From positions 62,001 through 126,000 of the forward strand of contig CAZIUE010000008.1 in NCBI GenBank assembly GCA_964542535.1: 64,000 nt of DNA. Reading direction: 5' to 3'. The DNA is from Pseudopelobacter sp964542535 (GTDB taxonomy: Bacteria > Desulfobacterota > Desulfuromonadia > Geobacterales > Pseudopelobacteraceae). Shown here piece by piece: positions 38,228 to 47,703 of this stretch. Position 1 is the stretch's first letter; each line of letters starts with the position of its first letter. The notes below the pieces were generated by a model. The model made no database searches, was not told the DNA's origin, and was given only the letters and a program-made list of their open reading frames with translations. The translations under genes were made by a program, and so were the position numbers.

Positions 38228-38935
38228 TTAACCTGCCTCCTCCGGCGGGCGGATGCCCGGGTCCTCCACGGCCACGGAGTTTCCCTTCCCGCCCCCCCTC
38301 TGACCGTACAGGGCGAACTTGGCAATCACCCGCTCCATCTCATCCCGGGGAACGATGACCGGTTCTCCGACACTCTTGGCCTGGTAGTAGATGCGGGCCA
38401 CCAGTTCGATCTCCTCTGCAACGGCAAAGGCGGTGGCCAGGTTGGGGCCCACGGCCACCAGGCCGTGGTTGGCCAGCAGGACGGCATTGTGCCTGCCGAT
38501 GGCGGCGACAACGCTGTCGGCCAGTTCCCGGCTGCCGAAGGTGGCGTAAGGGGCCAGGGGCACCTTGTGACCCGAGAAGGCGACAAGGTAATGCACGGCC
38601 GGGATCTCCCACCCCAGACAGGCCATGGTCGTGGCGTACACCGAGTGGGTATGCACCACGGCCCCGATGTCGGGGCGGGCGCGGTAGAGCCCCAGATGGA
38701 ATCCCAGCTCGCTGGAAGCCGCGCGTTCTCCCGTCACGGCGATGCCGTCCAGGTCCAGGACCGGCACATCGGCCATTTCCGTCTCGTCGTACTCCATGCC
38801 GCTGGGGCTGATGGCCACCAATCCGCTGTCACGATCGATGACGCTCAGATTGCCGCCGGTCCCCGAGGTGAGCCGGCTGCTCACCATCTTCCGGCCGAAA
38901 CGGACGATTTCCTCTCTCTCTGCCTGCAACAGCAT
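38228..38935 (-). CDS. Class II aldolase/adducin family protein (fuculose-phosphate aldolase-like)
   Basis: Zinc-dependent sugar-phosphate aldolase of 235 residues, starting MLLQAEREEIVRFGRKM with GGGAGG upstream. Substrate and zinc motifs are SGTGGNLSV (phosphate loop), SPSGMEYDE, the acid ELGFHLGLY, HTHSVYATTMACLG (two zinc His) and LLANHGLVAVGPNL (third His). This is the FucA/AraD plan. Whether it acts on fuculose 1-phosphate, methylthioribulose 1-phosphate or another sugar cannot be decided. It lies downstream of rodA on the same strand. Confidence 0.82.
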   Translation of the reverse strand: MLLQAEREEIVRFGRKMVSSRLTSGTGGNLSVIDRDSGLVAISPSGMEYDETEMADVPVLDLDGIAVTGERAASSELGFHLGLYRARPDIGAVVHTHSVYATTMACLGWEIPAVHYLVAFSGHKVPLAPYATFGSRELADSVVAAIGRHNAVLLANHGLVAVGPNLATAFAVAEEIELVARIYYQAKSVGEPVIVPRDEMERVIAKFALYGQRGGGKGNSVAVEDPGIRPPEEAG

Positions 38936-39007
38936 GGCATCCTCCCGCACGTCACGAGTAATCAGGAAACGGCAGACAGCCCCCACCTGCCGCCTGTAAG
39001 CATCACA

Positions 39008-40108
39008 TCAGAACATGAAGCGCCGCATGCTGATACTCTGCAGAAGGCCGATCCCCACCATGGAGGTGATCATCGATGTCCCGCCATAGGAGAAGAACGG
39101 CAGCGGCACCCCCACCACCGGAAACAGGCCGATGACCATGCCCATGTTGATGACGATGTGCCAGAACAGCATGGCGGCCACCCCCATGGCCAGCAGGCTG
39201 CCGAAACGGTCGTTGCAGCGCCGGGCGATATTGAGCCCCCAGAGCACCAGACACAGGTAGAAAACGATCAGGATCAGGCAGCCAGCGAATCCCCACTCCT
39301 CGGCAAAGACCGAGAAGGCGAAGTCGGTATGCTGTTCAGGCAGGAAACGCAACTGGGACTGGGTCCCCTTAATGTACCCCTTGCCCAGAAAACCGCCGGA
39401 ACCGACGGCTATCTTGCTCTGGATGATGTGATAGCCGCTCCCCAGGCGTGAGCGCTCCGGGTTGAGGAAATCCAGTACCCGATTCTTCTGGTAGGGCCGC
39501 AGAAGTTGGGCCCAGGAAAACCAGACCAGGGGAATGGTTACCAGCGTGAAGGTGACCACCGTGGACCAGCGCAGGCCGACGTAGAAGGCCATGGAGAAGG
39601 CGATCAGTATCACCAGGGTGGCGGTGCCCAGGTCGGGCTGTTTCATGATCAGCATGGCCGGCACGGCCAGCAGCGCCAGGGGGGCAAGCACGTCCCGCAC
39701 GCTCATGCCGCCGTCGGCGTGAAAGCGGGCGAAAAAGCGGGCAAAGGTCACGATGATGACGATCTTCATCGGTTCCGAGGGCTGTACGTTGAACAGTCCC
39801 AGATTCAGCCAGCGGGTGGCACCCATGGAGGTGCGGCCGAAAAGCAGCACCACCAGCAGCAGAAACAGCACGAAACCGTACAACCAATAGGAGAAGTCCT
39901 CCAGCAGGTGATAATCCACGCAGCAGACCGCCACGGCCACGAATATGCCGAAGCAGAGCCAGTAGAACTGCTTGATGAAGTAGGGATCGCCCACCGTCTC
40001 ATAGGAGAACGAAGCGCTGTAGATGTTGGCGATTCCCATCAGACAGACGACCAGCACCAGGGCGGTCAGGGTCCAGTCGATGTTGATCAGCAAGCGGCGG
40101 TCAATCAT
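39008..40108 (-). CDS. rodA: Peptidoglycan glycosyltransferase RodA (SEDS family)
   Basis: Polymerises glycan strands of the lateral wall together with PBP2. I start at MIDRRLLINIDWTL (366 residues); longer readings lie in the overlapping mrdA gene. About ten membrane segments are visible, with SEDS signatures GATRWLNLGLFNVQPSEPMK and FFSYGGTSMITSMVGIGLLQ. The start overlaps the mrdA stop by 8 bases, indicating coupling. It is the last gene of the mreC-mreD-mrdA-rodA operon. Confidence 0.95.
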   Translation of the reverse strand: MIDRRLLINIDWTLTALVLVVCLMGIANIYSASFSYETVGDPYFIKQFYWLCFGIFVAVAVCCVDYHLLEDFSYWLYGFVLFLLLVVLLFGRTSMGATRWLNLGLFNVQPSEPMKIVIIVTFARFFARFHADGGMSVRDVLAPLALLAVPAMLIMKQPDLGTATLVILIAFSMAFYVGLRWSTVVTFTLVTIPLVWFSWAQLLRPYQKNRVLDFLNPERSRLGSGYHIIQSKIAVGSGGFLGKGYIKGTQSQLRFLPEQHTDFAFSVFAEEWGFAGCLILIVFYLCLVLWGLNIARRCNDRFGSLLAMGVAAMLFWHIVINMGMVIGLFPVVGVPLPFFSYGGTSMITSMVGIGLLQSISMRRFMF

Positions 40109-42032
40109 TGGACACCTCTCCGTCGGGACGAGCCTGCGGTTCGGCAGGGGGGAGCGCGTCTTCCGTTCCCTCCTCGGCCTTTTCCTGCGTTTCCTCCGGG
40201 CGACGGACCACCGGTTTCGGAGGGTGCTTGGTCTCGTACCAGGACCGTATGATGCGTCCGGCAATGGGGGCGGCCGCGGAACCGCCGTGCTCGCCATGCT
40301 CGACAACAACCGCCACGGCGATCTCCGGCTTCTCGTAGGGGGCAAAGGCAACGAACAGGGCGTGGTCCCGGTACCGGTAGGGGACCCCCCCCCTGCCGTC
40401 GCGCAACTTGACCACCTGGGACGTACCGGTTTTTCCCGCCACAACCACATAGCCCACGCGCGCCGCGCCGCCGGTGCCGCCCCGCTCGTTCACCACGGCG
40501 AACAGTCCCTGCTTCACCAAGCGGTAGCTGCGGGCCGACACCCCGGTCGTTCCCAGGCGCTCCGGCCCGAACTCCCGCAGCGTTCTGCCGTCCATATCCA
40601 CGATCCGTTTTACCAGATGGGGGCGGTAGATCGTCCCCTCATTGGCAACGGTGGCGATCATGGAGGCCAGCTGAATGGGAGTCATGAGCACATACCCCTG
40701 GCCGATGGACACCGAAGGAGTTTCACCACGAATCCACGGTTTGCCAAAGCGCTTCTGCTTCCAGGCCGATGTGGGGATCAGCCCTCCTTTTTCATGCTTC
40801 AATCCGATCCCCAGGGGAGCTCCCAGCATAAACTTCCTGGCCATGTCGGCGATACGGTCAACCCCCAGCCGCTCTCCCAGGCGGTAGTAGTAAACGTCGC
40901 ACGACTCCCGCAGCGACTTGCGCAGATCCACGCTGCCATGGCCGTGTCTGTTCCAGCACTTGAAGGTGGAGGTCCCCATCCGGTAGAAGCCGGGACAGTT
41001 GACGGCGCTGTGCTCGTCAATCAGCCCGTTTTCCAGCCCGGCCAGGGCGGTAATGATCTTGAACGTGGAACCCGGGGGGTACTGGCCGGTCAGGGCCTTG
41101 TTCTCCAGGGGACGGCGTTCATCCTCCAGATACTGTTTCCAGATGTCCGGCGGCATCTTACCGCTGAACAGGGCCGGATCGAACCCCGGATTGCTGACAA
41201 AGGCCAGGATCTCGCCATTGCTCACATCCATGGCCACGGCCGCGCCCGCCTGCTGGCCGAAGGCGCTCTCCGCCGCCTCCTGAATCCTGGCGTCGATGGT
41301 CAGCACGACGCTGTTTCCCACCAGGGGCTGGGTCTCGGAGATCGTTCGCAGTACCCGACCGCGGGCATCCACCTCCAGCTGCCGGCCGCCGTCACGGCCA
41401 TGCAACTCCCGCTCCCAGGCCCGCTCAATGCCGTTCTTGCCGATGTAGTCACCCAGGTTGTAGGCCTGGTTTTCTTTCCTGGCCAGCTCATCCTCGGACA
41501 CCTCGCCGATGTAGCCCATCAGGTGCGAAGCCAGCATCCCCCTGGCATACTGCCGCACCGGCTTGACCTCGATCTCCACTCCCGGCAGCCGCAGGTGGTT
41601 CTCCTCGATAATTTCCACCTGATCACGGGTGATGTTTGAGGCAAGGACGACCGGATAATACCGCGCCCTTCCCTGCCCCTTCTTCCAGCGTTCGACAAGC
41701 TCCTGGCGATCGAGTCCCAGAAGTGCTACCAGCTGGTCCAGCAGGGCCTCACGGTCCTTGACCTCCTGGGGGACCACCGCCAGACTGAAGGAGGGCTGGT
41801 TGCTGACCAGCAGCGTGGCGTTGCGGTCCATGATCGAGCCCCGGGAGGCGGCGATGGGTACGAAGCGGAGCCGGTTGTTCTCGGACTTGCTGCGGTAATC
41901 TTCGGCGTTCAGGATCTGCAGCTGCCAGAGCCTCAGCAGGAGCAGGAAGAAGATGGCGGCAACCACGAAGGAGAGCAGAAGGGTACGTTGTTTCATCTCC
42001 ATCAGCTCGCGTACGAAACGCTTTTCTTTCAT
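40101..42032 (-). CDS. mrdA: Penicillin-binding protein 2 (peptidoglycan transpeptidase)
   Basis: Class B PBP that cross-links lateral wall glycan made by RodA. The 643-residue product has one N-terminal membrane anchor (about residues 15-37), the PBP dimerisation domain, and the transpeptidase domain with GSTFKI (SxxK serine), SCDVYYYRLG (SxN-like) and AGKTGTSQVV (KTG). The C-terminal 50 residues are acidic and Pro-rich, a low-complexity tail. Its start overlaps the mreD stop by 4 bases. Confidence 0.95.
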   Translation of the reverse strand: MKEKRFVRELMEMKQRTLLLSFVVAAIFFLLLLRLWQLQILNAEDYRSKSENNRLRFVPIAASRGSIMDRNATLLVSNQPSFSLAVVPQEVKDREALLDQLVALLGLDRQELVERWKKGQGRARYYPVVLASNITRDQVEIIEENHLRLPGVEIEVKPVRQYARGMLASHLMGYIGEVSEDELARKENQAYNLGDYIGKNGIERAWERELHGRDGGRQLEVDARGRVLRTISETQPLVGNSVVLTIDARIQEAAESAFGQQAGAAVAMDVSNGEILAFVSNPGFDPALFSGKMPPDIWKQYLEDERRPLENKALTGQYPPGSTFKIITALAGLENGLIDEHSAVNCPGFYRMGTSTFKCWNRHGHGSVDLRKSLRESCDVYYYRLGERLGVDRIADMARKFMLGAPLGIGLKHEKGGLIPTSAWKQKRFGKPWIRGETPSVSIGQGYVLMTPIQLASMIATVANEGTIYRPHLVKRIVDMDGRTLREFGPERLGTTGVSARSYRLVKQGLFAVVNERGGTGGAARVGYVVVAGKTGTSQVVKLRDGRGGVPYRYRDHALFVAFAPYEKPEIAVAVVVEHGEHGGSAAAPIAGRIIRSWYETKHPPKPVVRRPEETQEKAEEGTEDALPPAEPQARPDGEVSND

Positions 42033-42523
42033 GCAGCTTCATCTCCGGAAGAAAACAGGGGCAAAAGGGCTACCAGCGAGGCGCAAAAGGCATTGATCAG
42101 CAGGTGGGGGAAGAGACCGGAAGCCATGCTGTAGAGCGGATTGGTGGAATCGGTGAACACCAGCATCAGGAGCAGGTTGACGACCATGCAGACCAGGGTC
42201 GCGCCGCTGACCGTAATGACGAACAACAGGCCGCTCTCCGTGTAGAGGCGACCGGCCATGCTCTTGATCAGGAGAAAAACGATCAGGAAGGAAAACCCGT
42301 TCATCCCCAGGTAGAGGCCGCTGAAGACGTCCTTGACCGTACCCAGGAACCAGGAGAGGGGGATACCGACGCCATAGGAGAGGCGCAGGGCCAGCAGCAC
42401 CATGATGACCAGGAGCAGGTCGGGCTTGAACATTTCCACCAGGCCCAGCGGCAGAAGCGACGACTGGAGCACGATTACGGCCAGCACGGCCAGGAAGAGC
42501 ATCAGGGCGTCACGGCGGATCAT
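42029..42523 (-). CDS. mreD: Rod-shape determining protein MreD
   Basis: Integral membrane component of the elongation complex, 164 residues with five hydrophobic segments. FKPDLLLVIMVLLALRLSYG and FLGTVKDVFSGLYLGMNGFS are typical of MreD. It overlaps both neighbours by 4 bases, mreC upstream and mrdA downstream, so the operon is translationally coupled. Confidence 0.92.
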   Translation of the reverse strand: MIRRDALMLFLAVLAVIVLQSSLLPLGLVEMFKPDLLLVIMVLLALRLSYGVGIPLSWFLGTVKDVFSGLYLGMNGFSFLIVFLLIKSMAGRLYTESGLLFVITVSGATLVCMVVNLLLMLVFTDSTNPLYSMASGLFPHLLINAFCASLVALLPLFSSGDEAA

Positions 42524-43338
42524 ACCCCCCCCCGCAGGACCACCAGGACCTCCTCCAGGTGATCACTGTTGACCGCCGGCCGGATGGTGACGGTCTGGAA
42601 GATGCCATACTCGCCCCGCTTGACCATGGTCACCTCGCCGATGGGCAGACCTTTCATGAAGACCCCGCCGATGCCCGAAGCCACCACCTGGTCCCCCACT
42701 TTCACATCTTCTTCGCGGGTGGTGAATTCCAGGGAGCAGAGCCCTTCACCCTTCCCCTTGACCACTCCCCTGGCGCGGGAGCGCTGGATGGTGGCGGCAA
42801 TGCCGCTGCTGTGGTCGGTAAGGAGCAGGACCCGCGCGCTCTCCGGAGCGACCCTGACAACCTGCCCGACAACGCCGTCCGCCGCCACCACTGCCATGCC
42901 TTCCCTAAGGCCGCTGGAGCTGCCGCGGTCGATGACCAGGGTATGGAACCAGCTGGAGAGATCCTCTCCCACCACCGTGGCGGTCAGGCTGGGAGCCTGG
43001 AGCGCCTCCTTCATGGCCAGCAGCCGGATCAGTCGGCCGTTTTCCAGCACCGCCTCATTCTGAAGCACCAGCCGGGTGTTCAGCTCCTTGACCTGCCTGA
43101 CCAGGCGGATATTCTCCTGACGGACATCCAGCAGATTGACATAATCGTTCCAGACATCGGCGCCGAAGCGGCCCGCCTCTGCCACCGGCCACATCAACGG
43201 TGACGCGATGGCAAGAACGCAGCGCTCCAGGAGGGTAGCCTCCCGGTTGCGGGGGATCTGCAACGAGAACAGGATCAGGGCCGTCAGGAGCGCGAAACAG
43301 GTTACCACGATCAGGCCGTACTTTTTCAGGTTGTCCAT
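42520..43338 (-). CDS. mreC: Rod-shape determining protein MreC
   Basis: Periplasmic scaffold of the elongation complex. I prefer the start MDNLKKYGLIVVTC (272 residues), which puts the membrane anchor at the N-terminus; an ATG 36 bases upstream has a ribosome-binding site placed too close. The anchor (residues 7-26) is followed by a coiled coil (about 55-95) and the MreC beta-barrel domains with VVGEDLSSWFHTLVIDRGSS and GDQVVASGIGGVFMKGLPIG. Usually mreB precedes mreC; here the upstream gene is rmlA and mreB is not in the window. Confidence 0.92.
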   Translation of the reverse strand: MDNLKKYGLIVVTCFALLTALILFSLQIPRNREATLLERCVLAIASPLMWPVAEAGRFGADVWNDYVNLLDVRQENIRLVRQVKELNTRLVLQNEAVLENGRLIRLLAMKEALQAPSLTATVVGEDLSSWFHTLVIDRGSSSGLREGMAVVAADGVVGQVVRVAPESARVLLLTDHSSGIAATIQRSRARGVVKGKGEGLCSLEFTTREEDVKVGDQVVASGIGGVFMKGLPIGEVTMVKRGEYGIFQTVTIRPAVNSDHLEEVLVVLRGGV

Positions 43339-43451
43339 AGCAGTCAGCCCCGGGGATAGGTCGGTCGGGGGCATTCCTCGTGGGAGATTTGTTCAGGCCG
43401 GGCACAGTCACCAGGCCTCATTCCGGAGCATCTCCGGCGGAAGCCTCCCGT

Positions 43452-44351
43452 TCAGGAGGCGATCGGGCAGCGCCGCGTCTCGTCCAGGACCCGCTGGAGA
43501 TAATCGCGGTAGGACGAGGCGGGAGTCTCGTTGACCAGGCTCTCCATCTGGGCCAGGCCGATAAAACCGCGCCGCAGGGCGATTTCCTCCAGACAGGCGA
43601 TTTTCTGTCCCTGGCGCGACTCGATGGTTTCGATGAAATTGCTTGCTTCCAATAGGCTTTTGTGAGTGCCGGTATCCAGCCAGGCGATGCCGCGGCCAAG
43701 GCGTTCCACGGTCAGTTGGCCGCGGCGCAGGTATTCCCGGTTGACGTCGGTGATCTCCAGCTCTCCCCGGGGGGACGGAGTGATGGCCTTGGCGATGGAC
43801 ACCACCTGATCGTCATACAGATACAACCCCGGAACGGCGTAGCTTGATTTAGGGCTGGCCGGTTTTTCCTCGATGGAGAGCACCGTGCCGTCGCAATCGA
43901 ATTCCACCACCCCGTAGCGCTCGGGATCCTGAACCTGGTAGCCGAAGATGCGCGCGCCCCCCTGGAATTCAGCCATGATGCGGTCCAGGTGCATCCTGCC
44001 GTAGAAGATGTTGTCTCCCAGAATCAGGGCCACCGGTTCCCGGGCGATGAACTCTTCTCCCACCAGGAACGCCTGGGCGATCCCCTTGGGTTCCGCCTGG
44101 ACCCGGTAGCTGAGGGAGATTCCCCAGCGGGAACCATCTCCCAGGAGCGCTTGGAACCGCGGGGTATCCTGGGGCGTGGATATCAGCAGGACATCCCGTA
44201 CGCCGGCGGTCATCAGGGTGGCCAGGGGGTAGTAAATCAACGGCTTGTCGTACACCGGCTGCAGCTGTTTGCTGGACACCAGCGTCAGGGGAAAGAGACG
44301 ACTCCCGGCCCCCCCCGCCAGCACGATTCCCTTGGTGATGCCACGGGACAT
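43452..44351 (-). CDS. rmlA: Glucose-1-phosphate thymidylyltransferase
   Basis: First step of dTDP-rhamnose synthesis (dTTP plus glucose 1-phosphate to dTDP-glucose). I start at MSRGITKGIVLAGGAGSRL (299 residues), with AGGAGG 8 bases upstream. The nucleotide loop GGAGSRLFPLT, EPKGIAQAFLVGEEFI, LILGDNIFYG and the C-terminal DTGTHKSLLEASNFI are intact and typical of the short, tetrameric RmlA. It follows gmhB by 56 bases; both supply activated or modified sugars for the envelope. Confidence 0.94.
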   Translation of the reverse strand: MSRGITKGIVLAGGAGSRLFPLTLVSSKQLQPVYDKPLIYYPLATLMTAGVRDVLLISTPQDTPRFQALLGDGSRWGISLSYRVQAEPKGIAQAFLVGEEFIAREPVALILGDNIFYGRMHLDRIMAEFQGGARIFGYQVQDPERYGVVEFDCDGTVLSIEEKPASPKSSYAVPGLYLYDDQVVSIAKAITPSPRGELEITDVNREYLRRGQLTVERLGRGIAWLDTGTHKSLLEASNFIETIESRQGQKIACLEEIALRRGFIGLAQMESLVNETPASSYRDYLQRVLDETRRCPIAS

Positions 44352-44407
44352 ACCATGAACCTCCTCAAAAAAACAAAGTCGAAATGTACACTGCGGGAAA
44401 AAACCTG

Positions 44408-44968
44408 TCAAACACCATCGCACGGGACGGCCAGGGATTGCGCCGCGGCCAGCAGGTCGTCAAACACGGCCACACCGGGAGGCAGGCGGGACTCCTCGTC
44501 CGCGCCATAGCCGCTGCGCACCAGCAGGGGAACGCATCCGGCGGCCAGGCCGGCCTGCACGTCGCTGAGCTTGTCACCGATCATGAACGACGCAGCCAGA
44601 TCGATGGAGAACCGCTCCGCCGCCTCCAACAGCATGCCGGGCAGCGGTTTGCGGCAGGCGCAGGTGACGGCGTACCTCCCACTCCCCTCCGGATGGTGGG
44701 GGCAGTACAGCCAGCAATCAACCCGCGCGCCGTCGGCGGCCAACTGCGCGGTCATGTGGCGATGCAGCGCCTCGACCTGGTCCTCTCCGTAGTAGCCCCG
44801 GGCCACGCCGGACTGGTTGCTGACCACCACCACCAGGAATCCGGCCCGGTTCAGCAGAGAAATGGCCTGGGCCGCACCGGGGAAAAAATCCAGTTCCTCG
44901 ATGCGGTAGAGGTACCCCCGCTCCTGGTTGATGGTTCCGTCCCTGTCCAGAAAAACCGCCCGACGCAT
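44408..44968 (-). CDS. gmhB: D-glycero-D-manno-heptose-1,7-bisphosphate 7-phosphatase
   Basis: HAD-family phosphatase of LPS heptose synthesis. I start at MRRAVFLDRDGTINQERGY (186 residues), with AGGAG 8 bases upstream. The DxD nucleophile motif is FLDRDGTI. The Cys/His zinc site CPHHPE ... CACRKP is diagnostic of GmhB, and the C-terminal HAD motif is FMIGDKLSDVQAGLAAG. It precedes rmlA and is divergent from aroG. Confidence 0.92.
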   Translation of the reverse strand: MRRAVFLDRDGTINQERGYLYRIEELDFFPGAAQAISLLNRAGFLVVVVSNQSGVARGYYGEDQVEALHRHMTAQLAADGARVDCWLYCPHHPEGSGRYAVTCACRKPLPGMLLEAAERFSIDLAASFMIGDKLSDVQAGLAAGCVPLLVRSGYGADEESRLPPGVAVFDDLLAAAQSLAVPCDGV

Positions 44969-44980
44969 CCCAAAACTCCT

Positions 44981-45009
44981 TTGACAAACCGGCGTGAAAC
45001 CGCTAGAAA
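44981..45009 (+). promoter_or_regulatory. Sigma-70 promoter of the DAHP synthase gene
   Basis: TTGACA (44981-44986), 17-base spacer, TAGAAA (45004-45009), 38 bases before the start codon. Confidence 0.65.
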
Positions 45010-45047
45010 TAGCCACTTAAGCCTTCACACCAACGAAAGCGGACCAT

Positions 45048-46106
45048 ATGACCATGATCAAGACAAACAACCTGAACGTCTCCGGGATCACCCCGGTCAT
45101 CGCCCCGGCCGACCTGCGCCAAGTCTTCCCCCTCTCGGTAAAGGACCGGGATTTCGTCAGCCGGAGCCGCGGCCAGATCAAGGAGATCCTTCAGCGCCGC
45201 GACCAGCGCCTGATGGTGGTGGTGGGCCCCTGTTCGATCCACGACATCGACGCGGCCAAGGAGTACGCCGTGCGCCTGGCGGAACTCTCCCACCGGGTGA
45301 GCGACCAGCTGCTGCTGGTCATGCGGGTCTACTTCGAGAAACCGCGTACCACCATCGGCTGGAAGGGGCTGATCAATGACCCGGACATGAACCACAGCCA
45401 CCTGATTTCCAAGGGGCTGGGGATCGCCCGGGGGCTTTTGAGCTGGATAACCGCCCGGGAAGTACCGGTGGCCAACGAGATGCTCGATCCGATCACCCCC
45501 GAGTACGTGGCCGACATGATCAGCTGGGGCGCCATCGGAGCCCGCACCACCGAATCCCAGACCCACCGCGAGATGGCCAGCGGCCTCTCCTTTCCGGTGG
45601 GATTCAAGAACGGCACCGACGGCAACCTGCAGATCGCCATGGACGCCATGAAGGCAGCCCGTCATCCCCACAGCTTCCTCGGCATCAACCGCGAGGGGCG
45701 CAGCTCCATCATCCAGACCACCGGCAATCCGGACGTGCACATCGTGCTCAGGGGGGGCAGTCGCAAGAGCAACTATCACGCCCAGGACATCCTCAACGTG
45801 GAGGAGTGTCTCCGAAAGAACGAACTCTTCCCCTCCATCATGGTGGATTGCAGTCACGGCAATTCCAACAAGGACTACCAGCGACAGGCCCTGGTACTGG
45901 ACGACGTCATCCAGCAGGTCGTGGACGGCAACGGCTCCATCTCCGGGGTCATGCTGGAGAGTTTCCTCTCGGCCGGCAACCAGAAGATTCCGGCCGACAT
46001 CAGCCAGCTCAGATACGGCGTCTCCATCACCGACGCCTGCATCGACTGGGAGACCACCGAGCGGATCCTGCTGGACGCCCAGGCCAGGCTGAAAAAAAGA
46101 ACGTGA
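45048..46106 (+). CDS. aroG: 3-deoxy-7-phosphoheptulonate (DAHP) synthase, type I alpha
   Basis: First step of the shikimate pathway (phosphoenolpyruvate plus erythrose 4-phosphate). The 352-residue length and motifs VVVGPCSIHDIDAAKEYA, RVYFEKPRTTIGWKGLIND, SWGAIGARTTESQTHREMAS and MVDCSHGNSNKDY match the AroF/G/H family with its N-terminal feedback-binding extension. Which aromatic amino acid inhibits it cannot be read. The ribosome-binding site is weak, and a second ATG lies two codons downstream. Confidence 0.95.
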   Translation: MTMIKTNNLNVSGITPVIAPADLRQVFPLSVKDRDFVSRSRGQIKEILQRRDQRLMVVVGPCSIHDIDAAKEYAVRLAELSHRVSDQLLLVMRVYFEKPRTTIGWKGLINDPDMNHSHLISKGLGIARGLLSWITAREVPVANEMLDPITPEYVADMISWGAIGARTTESQTHREMASGLSFPVGFKNGTDGNLQIAMDAMKAARHPHSFLGINREGRSSIIQTTGNPDVHIVLRGGSRKSNYHAQDILNVEECLRKNELFPSIMVDCSHGNSNKDYQRQALVLDDVIQQVVDGNGSISGVMLESFLSAGNQKIPADISQLRYGVSITDACIDWETTERILLDAQARLKKRT

Positions 46107-46121
46107 GACGTATAGGGTGAA

Positions 46122-46147
46122 GAGTGAGGAGAACCAGCTCCTCACTC
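46122..46147. terminator. Bidirectional terminator between aroG and sppA
   Basis: A perfect 10-bp stem (46122-46131 with 46138-46147) and 6-base loop between convergent genes. The right arm overlaps the last codons of sppA. Confidence 0.7.
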
Positions 46148-47029
46148 GCTCCCGTACATCAGCCGCATCCCCCCGCCGGCCCTGCCCAGGGCCTTTTCCA
46201 CCGTTCCTTCGGCCCCCTCGGCCAGCAGATCCCAGTAGCTGCTCTTCTTCCGGGGGGGGAGTACCACCTCCGGCTCACCCTCGATACCGGACAGCCTGCC
46301 CGCCTCCTCGATGGCATCCTGCAGGGTACCCAGACGGTCCACCAACCGTAAGTTCAGGGCCTGCTCACCGGAGAGGATGCGGCCATCGGCGATGGCGCGC
46401 ACCTGCTGGATGGGCAGTTTGCGGCCGCGTGCCACCGCCTGGACAAACTGCTCATGGGTGCTGTCGATGACGGACTGAAGCATGGCCCGGTCCTCGTGGG
46501 ACAGCCGCCTCAGCGGCGAGCCGGAATCCTTGAACTTGCCGGTCTTGAGGACATGGGACTTGATACCGATCCTGTCCATCAGCGCCTCGATGTTGGAAAA
46601 CTTCAGGATCACCCCGATGCTGGCCGTGATGGTGCCGGGATTGGCGTAGATCAGCGTGGCCGGAGCACAGATGTAGTAGCCGCCCGAGGCGGCCAGGCTC
46701 CCCATGGAGACGATGATCTTCTTCCGGGCCGCGAACTTCCTGACCTCCTCGCAGATCTCCTGGGAGGGCGCCACCACGCCGCCCGGCGAATCCACCCGCA
46801 GCACAACCGCCCTGACCTGGTCCTGCTTGAGGAAGTACCGCAGCTGCCGGACCGTTTCCCGGGAATCGAGGATCATCCCCCTGACCTCCACCAGCCCCAC
46901 CCCCTGCGACCCGGCCACGCCCAGGTCGGCGTTCCCCAGGAGCACCCTGGCGATGAGCACCGAACCCACGAACAGCACGCCCAGAATCATCACAACCGCG
47001 GAGACGATCAAAAGAAGTTTCTTGAACAT
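46142..47029 (-). CDS. sppA: Signal peptide peptidase SppA (short, 36-kDa type)
   Basis: Membrane-anchored serine protease that degrades cleaved signal peptides. The 295-residue protein has one N-terminal membrane segment (residues 5-27) and a single ClpP-like S49 domain. SMGSLAASGGYYICAPA holds the nucleophile Ser and HVLKTGKFKDSGSPLRRLS holds the general-base Lys. It is divergent from yfcE with a 53-base gap. Confidence 0.92.
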   Translation of the reverse strand: MFKKLLLIVSAVVMILGVLFVGSVLIARVLLGNADLGVAGSQGVGLVEVRGMILDSRETVRQLRYFLKQDQVRAVVLRVDSPGGVVAPSQEICEEVRKFAARKKIIVSMGSLAASGGYYICAPATLIYANPGTITASIGVILKFSNIEALMDRIGIKSHVLKTGKFKDSGSPLRRLSHEDRAMLQSVIDSTHEQFVQAVARGRKLPIQQVRAIADGRILSGEQALNLRLVDRLGTLQDAIEEAGRLSGIEGEPEVVLPPRKKSSYWDLLAEGAEGTVEKALGRAGGGMRLMYGSE

Positions 47030-47082
47030 GATCCGGCACCCTTTTTGTTTTCATTAAAATCGGAATTTGCTACACTGGCGCC

Positions 47083-47553
47083 ATGAAGATCCTGGTGACA
47101 TCAGACAGCCACGGCAACTACCCGCTCCTGTTCCGGGCAAGCGACAGCGCCGCTCCCGTTGACGCGGTCATCCATCTGGGAGACGGTGGTAGCGACGCCG
47201 ACCTTCTCAGCCGGATCACCGGTCTCCAGGTCATCCGCGTGGCCGGCAACTGCGACCATGGCGACGCGGCCCCCCGGGAACTGCTCTGGGAGTGCGCGGG
47301 GATCCGCTTCCTCCTCACCCACGGTGACCGTTACGGCGTCAAGAACGGTCTCGGGCTGTTGGAGCGCCGGGCCCAGCAGCAGGGTGCCCAGGTGGTACTC
47401 TACGGTCACAGCCACCGGGCCGGGATCCGGAACAGTTCAAATATCCTGTTCATCAACCCGGGCACGCTGATGAAGTGTGCCGACCGCGCCAGCTACGCCA
47501 CCCTGGAGATCGCCCCCCATGGCGTCACCCCTCTGCTGCACGACCTCGCCTGA
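47083..47553 (+). CDS. YfcE/MJ0936-type metallophosphoesterase
   Basis: Small calcineurin-like phosphodiesterase of 156 residues. Metal ligands are in TSDSHGN, HLGDGGSD, VAGNCDHGD, LLTHGDRYG and YGHSHRAG, a full set. Family members hydrolyse phosphodiesters such as bis-pNPP in vitro; the natural substrate is unclear. No strong ribosome-binding site is visible. It is a single-gene unit. Confidence 0.88.
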   Translation: MKILVTSDSHGNYPLLFRASDSAAPVDAVIHLGDGGSDADLLSRITGLQVIRVAGNCDHGDAAPRELLWECAGIRFLLTHGDRYGVKNGLGLLERRAQQQGAQVVLYGHSHRAGIRNSSNILFINPGTLMKCADRASYATLEIAPHGVTPLLHDLA

Positions 47554-47703
47554 TTCCGCGTTTCCATAACATCGCTCTCTCCGCGGCCTCTGCGCCCACG
47601 CCACAGCTCTGATCAGAAACAGTCATGCTCCCACGCAGGAAGAGGCGGGAAAACACGCACCCGCCCCTGCCATTCCGCATCAACCAGACCGCATGCGCGC
47701 CCT

